Shown here piece after piece: positions 53,256 through 61,567 of a DNA stretch of 64,000 nucleotides (positions are counted from its first letter, which is position 1; each line of letters starts with the position of its first letter). The translations under genes and the position numbers were made by a program. This DNA comes from Paenibacillus sp. BIC5C1. GTDB taxonomy: Bacteria; Bacillota; Bacilli; Paenibacillales; Paenibacillaceae. The notes under the pieces were generated by a model. It saw nothing but the letters and a program-made list of their open reading frames with translations. It had not been told where the DNA came from and did not search any database. The stretch is taken from positions 2,790,001 to 2,854,000 of the forward strand of contig NZ_CP135922.1 of the NCBI RefSeq assembly GCF_032399705.1, given 5' to 3'.

Positions 53256-54601
53256 CGGAGCGACATGAGAAGATTAAACATTATCTTGATCAACTGTGTA
53301 GTCAGGTTAAGGCACGTGAAGTACATACTGATCTGCGTGATGAGCTTGGCAACCACATGGAAGAAATGATGTTGGACATGGAACAGGAGGGACTGAGCCA
53401 GGAAGAGGCAGCTGCATACGCCATTGAGCAGATGGGTGATCCCGCAGTGGTGGGCAAAAGTATGCACAGATTGCATCGTCATCGCATGCATTGGGGGCTG
53501 TTAGTTGGACTAATTGGTTTGTCTATAACTAGCCTGTTACTGATATGGATTTTTACGACGAATGTCGCAGATGAAAAGTATCAGTCCTTATATCGGGGGC
53601 ATGTGGTGTACATTGTTATAGGTGTAATGTTGATGTTGTTCTTTATCTACTTTGATTATCGTAAGTTGAAAAGAGCGGCCTGGTGGAACTATATTCTGCT
53701 TAATGTCATGTTGTGGATCAGTCCAATGATAACTACAGATTTTTATGGTAATAGCAGGTATTGGAGCTTATTTGGCTTAACAATAGACCTAACCACAGCT
53801 TCAGTGTGGATTTTGCCAATTGCTATAGGTGCCATTATGCTGGACAAGCTTCGTTCCAAATGTAATATGCAATCCATATTGACCTACATTGCAATGGTAG
53901 CGTTACCGTTAGTGCTACTGTTTCAAATGTCGGACTGGGTTCGCATGGTTCTGTTTGGCACAATGTGCATTATTTTATTTGGCTGGCTCACGAAAAAATG
54001 GCTTTATACAGTCATGGGTGCTGTTATAACAGGAATTATTTTTGTATTGTTATTGTTTTTTGCAGATCAATATGGACGCCTGAAGAGGCTCTCTGTCGTT
54101 TTGAATCTTCAGGATGATCCTTACGGGGACGGGTATAACAATAATTCCATTATTGAAGTTATTCAATCATCCGGCTGGTGGGGCAATGGGATTGATACAA
54201 CGTTCGACAAGTTTAAAACGAGTTATTATAATTACCCAGGTGTGCTGCTCATTGATGTGTTTGGCTGGTCAGCCGGGATACTGTTATTGGTGGGTGTCAT
54301 CTGGTATGTTGCCAGTATGATGAAGATACTTCCTCGCATCCGGGATGATTTTGGTCGTATGATTATTGTCAGTATCACCGCTGTGTTTGCATTGCAAATC
54401 ATCTATTCGTTAGCGATGACCACTGGGAAGGTTCCAATCCTAAGTATTTCTTTTCCTTTTATTGGATATGGGAATCACCTGATTTATGATTATGCCATGC
54501 TCGGTTTACTCCTCGGTGTGTACCGTCGGAAGGATACCATTTCGAAGAGAAATGAAATAATACGGCAGAAGGTGGATGCGGACCCAATGACCAGTTTATA
54601 G
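53252..54601 (+). CDS. FtsW/RodA/SpoVE-like membrane protein with N-terminal prefix domain
   Basis: A 449-residue protein. Residues 1-75 form a soluble helical prefix (HYLDQLCSQVKAREVHTDLRDELGNHM region, then EAAAYAIEQMGDPAVVGKSMH) of the type fused to permeases next to PadR genes. Nine to ten membrane helices follow, with FtsW/RodA-like landmarks (GNSRYWSLFGL, GWWGNGID, FPFIGYG near the C-terminus). SEDS proteins are peptidoglycan glycosyltransferases. Here the usual extended GR-rich motif after the RYW block is altered, so enzyme activity is uncertain. Translationally coupled to the PadR gene. Confidence 0.78.
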   Translation: MTERHEKIKHYLDQLCSQVKAREVHTDLRDELGNHMEEMMLDMEQEGLSQEEAAAYAIEQMGDPAVVGKSMHRLHRHRMHWGLLVGLIGLSITSLLLIWIFTTNVADEKYQSLYRGHVVYIVIGVMLMLFFIYFDYRKLKRAAWWNYILLNVMLWISPMITTDFYGNSRYWSLFGLTIDLTTASVWILPIAIGAIMLDKLRSKCNMQSILTYIAMVALPLVLLFQMSDWVRMVLFGTMCIILFGWLTKKWLYTVMGAVITGIIFVLLLFFADQYGRLKRLSVVLNLQDDPYGDGYNNNSIIEVIQSSGWWGNGIDTTFDKFKTSYYNYPGVLLIDVFGWSAGILLLVGVIWYVASMMKILPRIRDDFGRMIIVSITAVFALQIIYSLAMTTGKVPILSISFPFIGYGNHLIYDYAMLGLLLGVYRRKDTISKRNEIIRQKVDADPMTSL

Positions 54602-54643
54602 GCATCCAAAATCATTACCGCATCTTGAAACGAATGGATTGTT

Positions 54644-54662
54644 ATGCTCGTTTAACGAGCAT
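54644..54662. repeat. Short inverted repeat at the 3' end of the SgrR-like gene
   Basis: ATGCTCG-tttaa-CGAGCAT is a perfect 7-bp hairpin without a T run on either strand, touching the stop codon of the minus-strand gene. A weak or processing-type 3' hairpin at most. Confidence 0.35.
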
Positions 54663-56441
54663 TCACGGAAACCAGATGTGCCGGAGGTTTACCCATCCCT
54701 GGCTGTTGAAGGAGAGGCCGCGAACGGAAGGCAGGTAGGCCGTCTCCACAGGTTTTTCAGTTAAATGGAACAATAAACTCTGCTGCACCAAATATTGTTC
54801 AATCCGGTCCAGTTCGGCAGTTCGGTCTGCAGATAGTTGCAAAGCAACAACGGCTTGCAGCATCTCTTGTACACTCTTCTTGGAAGAGTCCTCCAGATGT
54901 TCGGATAAAGTGAGATAGAGATCGTATCTGCGTAATTCTTCGTCCCGGTCCCGAATCAGGGAGAAGAGAATCAGATCGGATTCCAGTCTCAGGTTGCCTT
55001 TGAATTGCTCCAGCGTGCCTATGCGGACAGTACATGTGAAGCCGTACATTTCTAATGACGCTGCCAAACGTTTAGCATCCATCCGATACTGAGGAATGGT
55101 TGTGATGTGCAAGGGAATAGGTAGATCAAAAGTGGGGTGCTGAGACAAATGAGTCAATTCTTCTGCATTCATCAACATTTTATCAGCATCTCCTAAACCA
55201 CCTTCATTACTTTCATTCATGCCATTCCCATACAATTTAGTAATACACGCCTGAACATGTGCTCTTACATCCGGATCGCTTAGCGGTCCGGTTTTTTGTG
55301 TATTACAAGTGAGTAATTTGCGTACCATCACGCCTGCACTAATCTGTGTCCAGTCCCTACCCTCAGACGAGGATGGATTATGAACAAGGTGGAAGAAAGG
55401 AGATTCGATATCTTGCTTTTCATCCAAATGTGCAGGAGCACTCCACGGAATTTGTAGAATATCTACTCGGTCCAGATGCGCTCTGCCTTGAAAATATACT
55501 GGAAAAGCTTCAAGTCTGCACAGGTGATCATCCCAGGTTGTAACCTTGAAAGGCCCGGTTCCTATAGGCTTTTGCATGGTATTCGGTACATCTGGTTCCT
55601 TGTCTCCATCTCTATGTTGCCTGTACGTGGCTTGTGAAACAATCGCTGCACGGCTCGTAGAAAGAAAGGGCAAAAACAATTCGTGAGGGGCTTTGAGTTT
55701 GAAACAAACGGTCAAGGGATCTGTTGCTTCAAGCGATAGAATTTGTTTGCTCACATCGCGGTATAATGTCCGCCGTTCTGTGGATTGCAGTCGTTCAAAT
55801 GTATACACCACATCCGCGGCTGTCAGCAGATGTCCATTGTGAAAAGTAATCCCTTTACGCAAATAAAAGAACCATGTTTTCCGGTCTGAACTGACATCCC
55901 AGGTATGAGACAGACAAGGAACAATCTCTCCATGTTCATTACGTTGAACCAGCCCGTCGAACACATGACTGGTGACAAAAGATTCTGCCAGCAAATTGAT
56001 AAAAAGAGGATCAAGCGCATGCAGTTGTTGGCGGATCGGTAACCTGAGCGTATCAATTCGCTCATAATGGCTACCAGCTTCCGTATGGTGTCCAGAATAA
56101 CCAAGCAGCCACTGGTTTAGGTGATCCTGCATTGTCGTAGAACTAGAATAAGCACCAACCTGTTCGGCGGCTTGCTGCAACTCGCGGCGATTCATGGCCT
56201 GCATCATGTATTCTGCAGCAATTTGATCAGCCGGAACAAGCAGGGTCAGCGTAGAACGCCGTCCACGTCCGCGCTGGGACACCCACCGTATCCAGTCTTG
56301 GGCAATCATTTTTTTGACGATCGTTAATGTGTTACGGTGTGTACACTCGAGCAGTTCTGCAAGGTCAGAAAGCGTTACTTCATGCTCTGCAAGTTGACCA
56401 AACTGGCTATGGAGCAGCAAATATTGCTGATGTAATTTCAA
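54663..56441 (-). CDS. SgrR-type transcription factor with a solute-binding domain
   Basis: A 592-residue cytoplasmic protein. Residues 1-115 are an SgrR-type winged helix (HQQYLLLHSQFG, LSDLAELLECTHRNTLTIVKKM, WVSQRGRGRRSTL). The rest is a solute-binding-protein family 5 domain (FVTSHVFDGLVQRNE, WFFYLRKGITFHNGHLLTAADVVYTFERL). E. coli SgrR uses this layout to sense sugar-phosphate stress; the ligand here is unknown. TTG start nine bases after AGGAGGA. An ATG at 56480 places that ribosome binding site inside the gene and is rejected. No small RNA gene is evident nearby. Confidence 0.85.
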   Translation of the reverse strand: MKLHQQYLLLHSQFGQLAEHEVTLSDLAELLECTHRNTLTIVKKMIAQDWIRWVSQRGRGRRSTLTLLVPADQIAAEYMMQAMNRRELQQAAEQVGAYSSSTTMQDHLNQWLLGYSGHHTEAGSHYERIDTLRLPIRQQLHALDPLFINLLAESFVTSHVFDGLVQRNEHGEIVPCLSHTWDVSSDRKTWFFYLRKGITFHNGHLLTAADVVYTFERLQSTERRTLYRDVSKQILSLEATDPLTVCFKLKAPHELFLPFLSTSRAAIVSQATYRQHRDGDKEPDVPNTMQKPIGTGPFKVTTWDDHLCRLEAFPVYFQGRAHLDRVDILQIPWSAPAHLDEKQDIESPFFHLVHNPSSSEGRDWTQISAGVMVRKLLTCNTQKTGPLSDPDVRAHVQACITKLYGNGMNESNEGGLGDADKMLMNAEELTHLSQHPTFDLPIPLHITTIPQYRMDAKRLAASLEMYGFTCTVRIGTLEQFKGNLRLESDLILFSLIRDRDEELRRYDLYLTLSEHLEDSSKKSVQEMLQAVVALQLSADRTAELDRIEQYLVQQSLLFHLTEKPVETAYLPSVRGLSFNSQGWVNLRHIWFP

Positions 56442-56576
56442 GGTTAAGATTCCTCCTGGAGGTTGTAGCTGATGCATCATATTATAAAATAAGAAGTTTT
56501 ATCGTTTTTAATTTCTATTTATATTCTTATTTTATCATCTAGAATTAAACCTAGAAAGTTAATGGAGGTATTTCCC

Positions 56577-58223
56577 ATGATTGATAAGATAATGGCTTCA
56601 CCCAATCGCGCTTTAATTACGCTACTATCGGCATTCATGTTAGCTATCATTCATCAGTATTTGTTTTATGGCAAGGAACCTGGTGTTTCTTATCCCATCT
56701 TTGTTATCCTCTTTTATGGCTTTATGTTCTTGTTTGCCAGAGACTGTATGCGGCCATTGACCATGATTAATGCTTTTGTGGCTGGGGTGGTGCTGATGCT
56801 GGCGCTGACGTTTCTGTTATACGACAATAAACCGCTGCGTATACTTAATTTCCTGGTCGTACCAGGGCTTATTATCTTACATATGACTTATCTAGTCGGC
56901 AGAAAACAGAGACAATGGTGGAATATTGAATTGATCGGTACCGCCTTGGACCATTTGCTGCCACAATCCATCCGTCATTGGGGAACTGTTGCAAGTATTG
57001 TGGTGAAAACAGGAGGGCGGGGATTGGGCAAAACACAGAAAACGGCTGCTTTTAAAGTATTCATTGGCCTTATCGCATCCGTTCCCATCCTCATCGTGGT
57101 AATAGCACTGCTCTCCTCTGCAGATGGAATTTTTAATCAGTATTTATCTGGTTTTCCGGAATGGTTAAATCAACTGACACTGACACCAGGGCTACCGAGA
57201 ATGATCTGGATTCTCATCGCGGGCGTTTTATTGTTCAGTTACGTATGGGGATTCGTGCAGCCGATGCAATATGAAGTGCAGAAAAGAGAGAATGCACATT
57301 GGAAAAATGGAAAAGTAATTACGGTTGCTTCAGAAATCGAAAAGCGAGAAGACGTTTCCGTGAATTTCATACAAGAGAATCCTTCCTCGAACTCAATCAT
57401 AGGGGATAAGCAAGTAAATAAAATCGCACCTGAGACGATTCATTCTCAAGCTCATCGTGGACCTTTTAGATTGGACCCCGTCATTGTGGGCACGATGCTG
57501 CTGGTTATTAACTGTGTGTACGTTCTGTTTGTGCTTGTACAATTTTCTTATCTTTTTGGAGCGGGTGAGGGGCATCTTCCGTCAGACTTGTCTTATGCGG
57601 AGTATGCAAGAAGTGGATTTGTGGAGCTGATACTGGTAACAGGCATTAATTTTTTCATCCTGATCATCGCTCTTCAGTTCACCCGTTCAAGCGGCAAAAT
57701 AGGTTCTGTTGTGCATCAGGTGCTGCTCTTTGTCCTGGTGGCTTGTTCCGCTATCATGCTGTACTCGGCGTTTATACGCCTCAACCTGTATGAACAGGCT
57801 TACGGATACACCTACATTCGATTTCTCGTACATGCATTTATGATTTTTCTGGCTTTGCTGCTGCTCATTGCCGCTCTTCGAATCCGTTATACCTCCATAC
57901 CGTTAATCCGCTGGTATATTATACTGTCCCTTACAGCCTATGTGACAGTCAACTATGTGGGTATGGATAAACGGATTGCGGAGCTCAATATTGCACGATA
58001 TCATCAGACAGGCGTTATTGATGCATCCTATTTGGCAAGTTTATCAGCTGACGCGGTTCCGCTACTGCGAGAGTTTGCCCAGAGAGAGTACCCGAATTTG
58101 AAAGGGGAAATGCTGGAGCGTCAAGCTAACTTCGACCTGGAGGAAACAGAGAGTTCATGGACTTCTTTTAATGCGGCAAGACATAGAGCTAAGCTAGAAT
58201 TATCCAAATGGAGAACGGAATGA
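56577..58223 (+). CDS. DUF4173/DUF4153-type polytopic membrane protein
   Basis: A 548-residue membrane protein with about 11 helices in two clusters, separated by a long polar segment (residues about 235-295) rich in Lys, Glu and Ser. The text around PLRILNFLVVPGL, SSADGIFNQY and VGMDKRIAELNIARY matches DUF4173 proteins of Bacillales. The C-terminal part ends in a soluble helical segment (WTSFNAARHRAKLELSKW). Function unknown. The ATG is eight bases after GGAGG; an upstream ATG at 56562 precedes the ribosome binding site. Confidence 0.8.
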   Translation: MIDKIMASPNRALITLLSAFMLAIIHQYLFYGKEPGVSYPIFVILFYGFMFLFARDCMRPLTMINAFVAGVVLMLALTFLLYDNKPLRILNFLVVPGLIILHMTYLVGRKQRQWWNIELIGTALDHLLPQSIRHWGTVASIVVKTGGRGLGKTQKTAAFKVFIGLIASVPILIVVIALLSSADGIFNQYLSGFPEWLNQLTLTPGLPRMIWILIAGVLLFSYVWGFVQPMQYEVQKRENAHWKNGKVITVASEIEKREDVSVNFIQENPSSNSIIGDKQVNKIAPETIHSQAHRGPFRLDPVIVGTMLLVINCVYVLFVLVQFSYLFGAGEGHLPSDLSYAEYARSGFVELILVTGINFFILIIALQFTRSSGKIGSVVHQVLLFVLVACSAIMLYSAFIRLNLYEQAYGYTYIRFLVHAFMIFLALLLLIAALRIRYTSIPLIRWYIILSLTAYVTVNYVGMDKRIAELNIARYHQTGVIDASYLASLSADAVPLLREFAQREYPNLKGEMLERQANFDLEETESSWTSFNAARHRAKLELSKWRTE

Positions 58224-58274
58224 ATTCAACTACCTGTTTTCCAGCAATGAATTTATGCAAAATCAATATGTAAG

Positions 58275-58283
58275 TGTTATACT
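58275..58283 (+). promoter_or_regulatory. Extended -10 promoter of the leader-yidC unit
   Basis: TG-t-TATACT (58275-58283) is an extended -10 element about 33 bp before the leader start codon. The -35 region is poor, as is usual for extended -10 promoters. Confidence 0.5.
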
Positions 58284-58315
58284 ATAAAAACTAACCTATA
58301 AAGGGGGTGAATCCC

Positions 58316-58666
58316 TTGTTTGAACTTCAGGAATTGATACCCTATATATTTTCACTCGGACTCATTTTCACAGTCAGTTACGCTTATATTGCCCATCTGC
58401 ATTGCGGCATTACAGAGTACTGGATGGAAGGTGGGGCCGGAGGTGGTCTGGAACCTGGATTGCCAGCCTTGTCCTTGGACGGACAACACAGACCTGAAGC
58501 GTTAAGTCGAATTGTCAGACGAAGAGAATCCCCGGATGAAGATGAACCAGATTGCCATTCCTCGTTGTATGTACTTTCTACAAAACAACGAGGAGGATAT
58601 ATATGGAACATAAGACAAGCAAGGGGTTCACTTTTACATCTGGCAAGGGACGGATCTATGGCCTGA
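58316..58666 (+). CDS. Putative MifM-like translation-arrest leader of yidC
   Basis: A 116-codon frame with a TTG start eight bases after GGGGG of AAGGGGGTGA. Residues about 7-28 are one membrane segment (LIPYIFSLGLIFTVSYAYIA), then a Gly/Pro-rich linker, a basic segment RIVRRR (65-70) and an acidic run PDEDEPD (73-79). The codons of this run end at 58552, eight bases before an 11-bp hairpin that hides the yidC ribosome binding site. B. subtilis MifM has the same plan: N-terminal membrane segment, arrest near the C-terminus with an acidic cluster, and ribosome stalling that opens the hairpin to allow YidC2 synthesis. The frame continues through the hairpin and overlaps yidC by 64 bases in another frame. 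The arrest is inferred, not shown. Confidence 0.62.
   Translation: MFELQELIPYIFSLGLIFTVSYAYIAHLHCGITEYWMEGGAGGGLEPGLPALSLDGQHRPEALSRIVRRRESPDEDEPDCHSSLYVLSTKQRGGYIWNIRQARGSLLHLARDGSMA
58558..58595 (+). promoter_or_regulatory. Hairpin sequestering the yidC ribosome binding site
   Basis: TTCCTCGTTGT (58558-58568) pairs with ACAACGAGGAG (58585-58595): 10 Watson-Crick pairs and one G-U, 16-base loop. The right arm contains six of the seven bases of the yidC Shine-Dalgarno GAGGAGG (58590-58596), six bases before the ATG. Lacking a T run, it is not a terminator. Confidence 0.82.
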
Positions 58667-59469
58667 TTGCAATTCTTTTTGCAGTTATGCTACTGGCTGG
58701 ATGCAGTAACAACGTCTCCGAGATTAATTCATCAACACCAGGGTTCTTTAACCATTATGTTGTATTTCCACTGTCGTATTTTATTCAGCACATCGCAACG
58801 ATATTTAATGGAAGTTATGGGGTAGCCATTATTGTGATTACCCTCGTTATCCGTCTTGCGTTGTTGCCATTGATGATGCGACAAGCCAAATCTCAGCAAG
58901 GAACCCGAGTGATCATGAATGCTATGAAGCCGGAGATGGATGCGCTCAAGAAAAAGTATGAGGGCAAAAACGACCCAGCCGATAAGCAGAAGCTTTCCCA
59001 GGAAACGATGGAGCTCTACAAAAAGCACAAATTCAATCCGCTGAATATTGGATGCTTGCCACTGCTAATTCAGTTGCCCATTTTGTCAGGTATCTACACG
59101 GCTATCCGGCTTACGCCGGAGCTATCTTCCCACTCCTTTCTGTGGTTCAAATTAGGAGCGCCTGACTATGTGCTTGCAGTTGTGGTAGCAATAATTTATC
59201 TGATCCAAGCCAAGGTTTCGCAAGCCAATATGGCGCCGGAACAGCGAAAACAATTCGCAATCATGGGATATATTTCTCCTTTGATGATGGCCTTTTTCTC
59301 GCTTTCGGCACCTGCAGCGATGCCGCTGTATTGGACGATCGGCGGTTCATTCCTGGTCTTGCAGACGTTGTTGTTCCGCAAATTGTATCCGGTTGAACAC
59401 CCGCAAGAGCCCGTGGCTGTGCAGGTGAAGAACAAAAACATCAAACCTGCGAAGCCCGCTAAGTCCTAA
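58603..59469 (+). CDS. yidC: YidC/OxaA-family membrane protein insertase (lipoprotein type)
   Basis: A 288-residue insertase of the Gram-positive YidC type. N-terminal signal with lipobox LLAGC (Cys about residue 34), then five membrane helices. The conserved hydrophilic-groove Arg lies in VIRLALLPLMMRQAKSQQ, followed by a helical cytoplasmic loop (MKPEMDALKKKYEG) and NPLNIGCLPLLIQLPIL. A basic C-terminal tail (KNKNIKPAKPAKS) can bind ribosomes. ATG six bases after GAGGAGG, which is buried in a hairpin. The upstream leader makes it the likely regulated (YidC2-type) paralogue; a second, constitutive yidC next to rnpA would be expected elsewhere. Confidence 0.94.
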   Translation: MEHKTSKGFTFTSGKGRIYGLIAILFAVMLLAGCSNNVSEINSSTPGFFNHYVVFPLSYFIQHIATIFNGSYGVAIIVITLVIRLALLPLMMRQAKSQQGTRVIMNAMKPEMDALKKKYEGKNDPADKQKLSQETMELYKKHKFNPLNIGCLPLLIQLPILSGIYTAIRLTPELSSHSFLWFKLGAPDYVLAVVVAIIYLIQAKVSQANMAPEQRKQFAIMGYISPLMMAFFSLSAPAAMPLYWTIGGSFLVLQTLLFRKLYPVEHPQEPVAVQVKNKNIKPAKPAKS

Positions 59470-59557
59470 GTTTACACTTATGAGAATGGTGCAGTAGAAT
59501 CGTATAAATATAACGTATGTGTTGATATAACTGATGTTCTTCACCATAATGTAGCGC

Positions 59558-59593
59558 AAAGATGCCTTGTCCCATGGGACAAGGCATCTTTTT
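59558..59593. terminator. Rho-independent terminator of yidC
   Basis: AAAGATGCCTTGTCCC / GGGACAAGGCATCTTT, a nearly loopless 16-bp perfect dyad (bases at the centre must open to form the loop), then a T run; usable on both strands. Confidence 0.92.
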
Positions 59594-59614
59594 GTATGTC
59601 CAGGGTTATAACAT

Positions 59615-60730
59615 TCAAATAGCTGGTTCATCAGACAACTGGAAACGGGATACAAAATACCAGATTAGCTCACGGCGGGAGGATACGTCTGTTTTGGCGA
59701 AAATGGATTTTAAATGATCCTGTACCGTGTAGGCTGATATATGCATCGCTTCCGCAATTTCTTTGGAAGAATAACTGCGCAGCACGTAACCCAATAGTTC
59801 CCGTTCCCGAATGGACAACCCATGACTCTCGGCGAGTAAAGGCAGTAAGTCCTGCGGCATCGCCTGTTCAAGCCTGATTGCAATCTGATCCGGACCTGAA
59901 AACTGTTGCATGCGGCTGGCATGAAGCAAAAGGTAACGGCCATCCAGGAGTTGAATGCAAACTTTGGAAGGCGAATGAAGGATAGGTTCTTGCGCAACCA
60001 TCAGATCGGAATCTGTACGAAGCTGACGCTGTAAATGCGAGCTGACTGCACGGACTGGGCGGGGCAATACATCGGGTCCCACATGCTCCAGTAAACGTAA
60101 TTGCGACAGCCAATACTGAGCGGCAGCATTCACGGATAACAGCTCGAAAGCGTCCGATGTAATCATAATACCTGGGTCCGAGGGACTTCCGCTTTTAATC
60201 TCGTCCACAAGAGTCAGACTTGTGGATCGTAACATCAATGCAATTGAAGGTGTCCAGGCCTGAATGCTTAGTCGCTCCTCTTCCGTGAATACGGGTTGTT
60301 CCGTTTTGCGATATAGGGTTAAATAGCCCCAACAGGCTCCGCCACTGACCAGTACAGCCCGAAGTTCATCACCGAAACCTGCTGGTTGAAGGATGTTATG
60401 ATATCGGGCGCTTGGTACAGGGTTTTCGCTTATCGAAGCATGAAGAATCGCTGTATACTCACCGCTGCGAACCAAATCAGCATACTTATGTATATCTTCT
60501 TCCATGTATTCATTAACGAAAAGTCGATCATGAATGGCTTCAATGCCGTCTTCCGTCACGGCACCCGTTGAGAGAAGAGTCTGTGGATCAACCGTTGTGA
60601 AGCAATACGCGTCATAGGGAACGATATTCTGAATTTGTTTTAGTACAGCTTCCCGGTAGGTGCGCGAGGTCCAGGTTCCTTTTTCGAGAGAAGTAATGAG
60701 TCGCTGGTTCCGTTCCATACGTGATGTCAT
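59615..60730 (-). CDS. LuxR-family regulator with GAF/PAS-like sensor region
   Basis: A 371-residue cytoplasmic protein. Residues about 20-170 resemble a GAF domain (VPYDAYCFTTVDPQTLLSTG, GACWGYLTLYRKT, FTEEERLSIQAW), a PAS-like middle follows (ITSDAFELLSVNAAAQYWL), and the C-terminus is a LuxR helix-turn-helix (GLSIRERELLGYVLRSYSSKEIAEAMHISAYTVQDHLKSIFAK is located at about 305-347). There is no receiver domain. The ATG at 60730 is preferred for GGAGAGG upstream over an ATG at 60826. It is divergent from the methyltransferase gene, which could be its target. Confidence 0.85.
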   Translation of the reverse strand: MTSRMERNQRLITSLEKGTWTSRTYREAVLKQIQNIVPYDAYCFTTVDPQTLLSTGAVTEDGIEAIHDRLFVNEYMEEDIHKYADLVRSGEYTAILHASISENPVPSARYHNILQPAGFGDELRAVLVSGGACWGYLTLYRKTEQPVFTEEERLSIQAWTPSIALMLRSTSLTLVDEIKSGSPSDPGIMITSDAFELLSVNAAAQYWLSQLRLLEHVGPDVLPRPVRAVSSHLQRQLRTDSDLMVAQEPILHSPSKVCIQLLDGRYLLLHASRMQQFSGPDQIAIRLEQAMPQDLLPLLAESHGLSIRERELLGYVLRSYSSKEIAEAMHISAYTVQDHLKSIFAKTDVSSRRELIWYFVSRFQLSDEPAI

Positions 60731-60859
60731 AAAGCTTTCTCCTCTCCTCCTGCAGATATCCCATTGTTCTGGGATTGTACGCTCTGCGTATCCTTTTATA
60801 ATGAAATTAGACGAACGAAGAGTCAAGTCTAACTTGAATCCACGAGGAGTGTAGTATCA

Positions 60860-61567
60860 ATGGACCACAATCAACCCCCTATGAGCTGGGATACGGCGGA
60901 TGAAAACCGTTACGAACAATCAATAGCCTTGAAAATTCCGGGTTATTCTCATATGCATGATCTGATGGAGCGACTACTTGCCGCTTCTATCACAGATAAC
61001 AACCAAGCTGAAATACTAATTGTCGGAGCGGGTGGAGGTAAGGAAATATCTGTGCTTGGTTCTCGCCATGCGGGATGGACATTTACTGGAGTAGATCCTT
61101 CCCAGCCGATGCTTCAGTTAGCAGAACGTAGAATCCAGGAAACGGGTATCGACGCCAGAGTGCAACTTAAATCCATGACGCTTGAAGCGTTACCGGAAGA
61201 TGAGGTCTACGACGGGGCGACAAGTATGCTAATGCTGCATTTTATTCAGGGGATCGAGTCCAAAAGACGGTTTCTGTCCAATCTAGCGGCCAGACTCAAG
61301 CCTGGGGCGCCACTCATTATTGCAGCAGTGAATGCCGATCTTCATTCGCCTGTATATCCAACCATGATGCAAGCCTGGCAGGATCACATGTTAAGTAATG
61401 GGATTCAGCCTGAAGAATGGGAGCGGTTTGCAGCTTCACTTGGCCGAGAGTCGGATCCCATCTCATCTAAACAAATGATAGAGCTAATGAAAGAATGCGG
61501 GTTCTCGCACATTACACGTTATTTCGGAGCATTCTGGGTGGAGGGATATTATGCAAATCGAATCTAA
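60860..61567 (+). CDS. Class I SAM-dependent methyltransferase
   Basis: A 235-residue methyltransferase. Motif I is ILIVGAGGGKEIS (residues about 52-64), the acidic residue after strand 2 is in TGVDPSQPML, and motif IV is near DGATSMLMLHFI. Family resemblance is to the Methyltransf_25/UbiE-like small-molecule enzymes. ATG ten bases after GAGGAG. It overlaps the following dehydrogenase-like gene by 17 bp, which suggests coupled translation and a shared pathway. Substrate unknown. Confidence 0.86.
   Translation: MDHNQPPMSWDTADENRYEQSIALKIPGYSHMHDLMERLLAASITDNNQAEILIVGAGGGKEISVLGSRHAGWTFTGVDPSQPMLQLAERRIQETGIDARVQLKSMTLEALPEDEVYDGATSMLMLHFIQGIESKRRFLSNLAARLKPGAPLIIAAVNADLHSPVYPTMMQAWQDHMLSNGIQPEEWERFAASLGRESDPISSKQMIELMKECGFSHITRYFGAFWVEGYYANRI

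Noticed and set aside
58558..58595. Reading the yidC upstream hairpin as a transcription terminator
   Set aside because: No T run follows; the right arm is the Shine-Dalgarno of yidC, so translational masking is the better explanation.
58384..58611. A 75-codon minus-strand frame opposite the yidC leader
   Set aside because: No ribosome binding site, and the plus-strand leader has a strong one plus a meaningful membrane segment and hairpin geometry.
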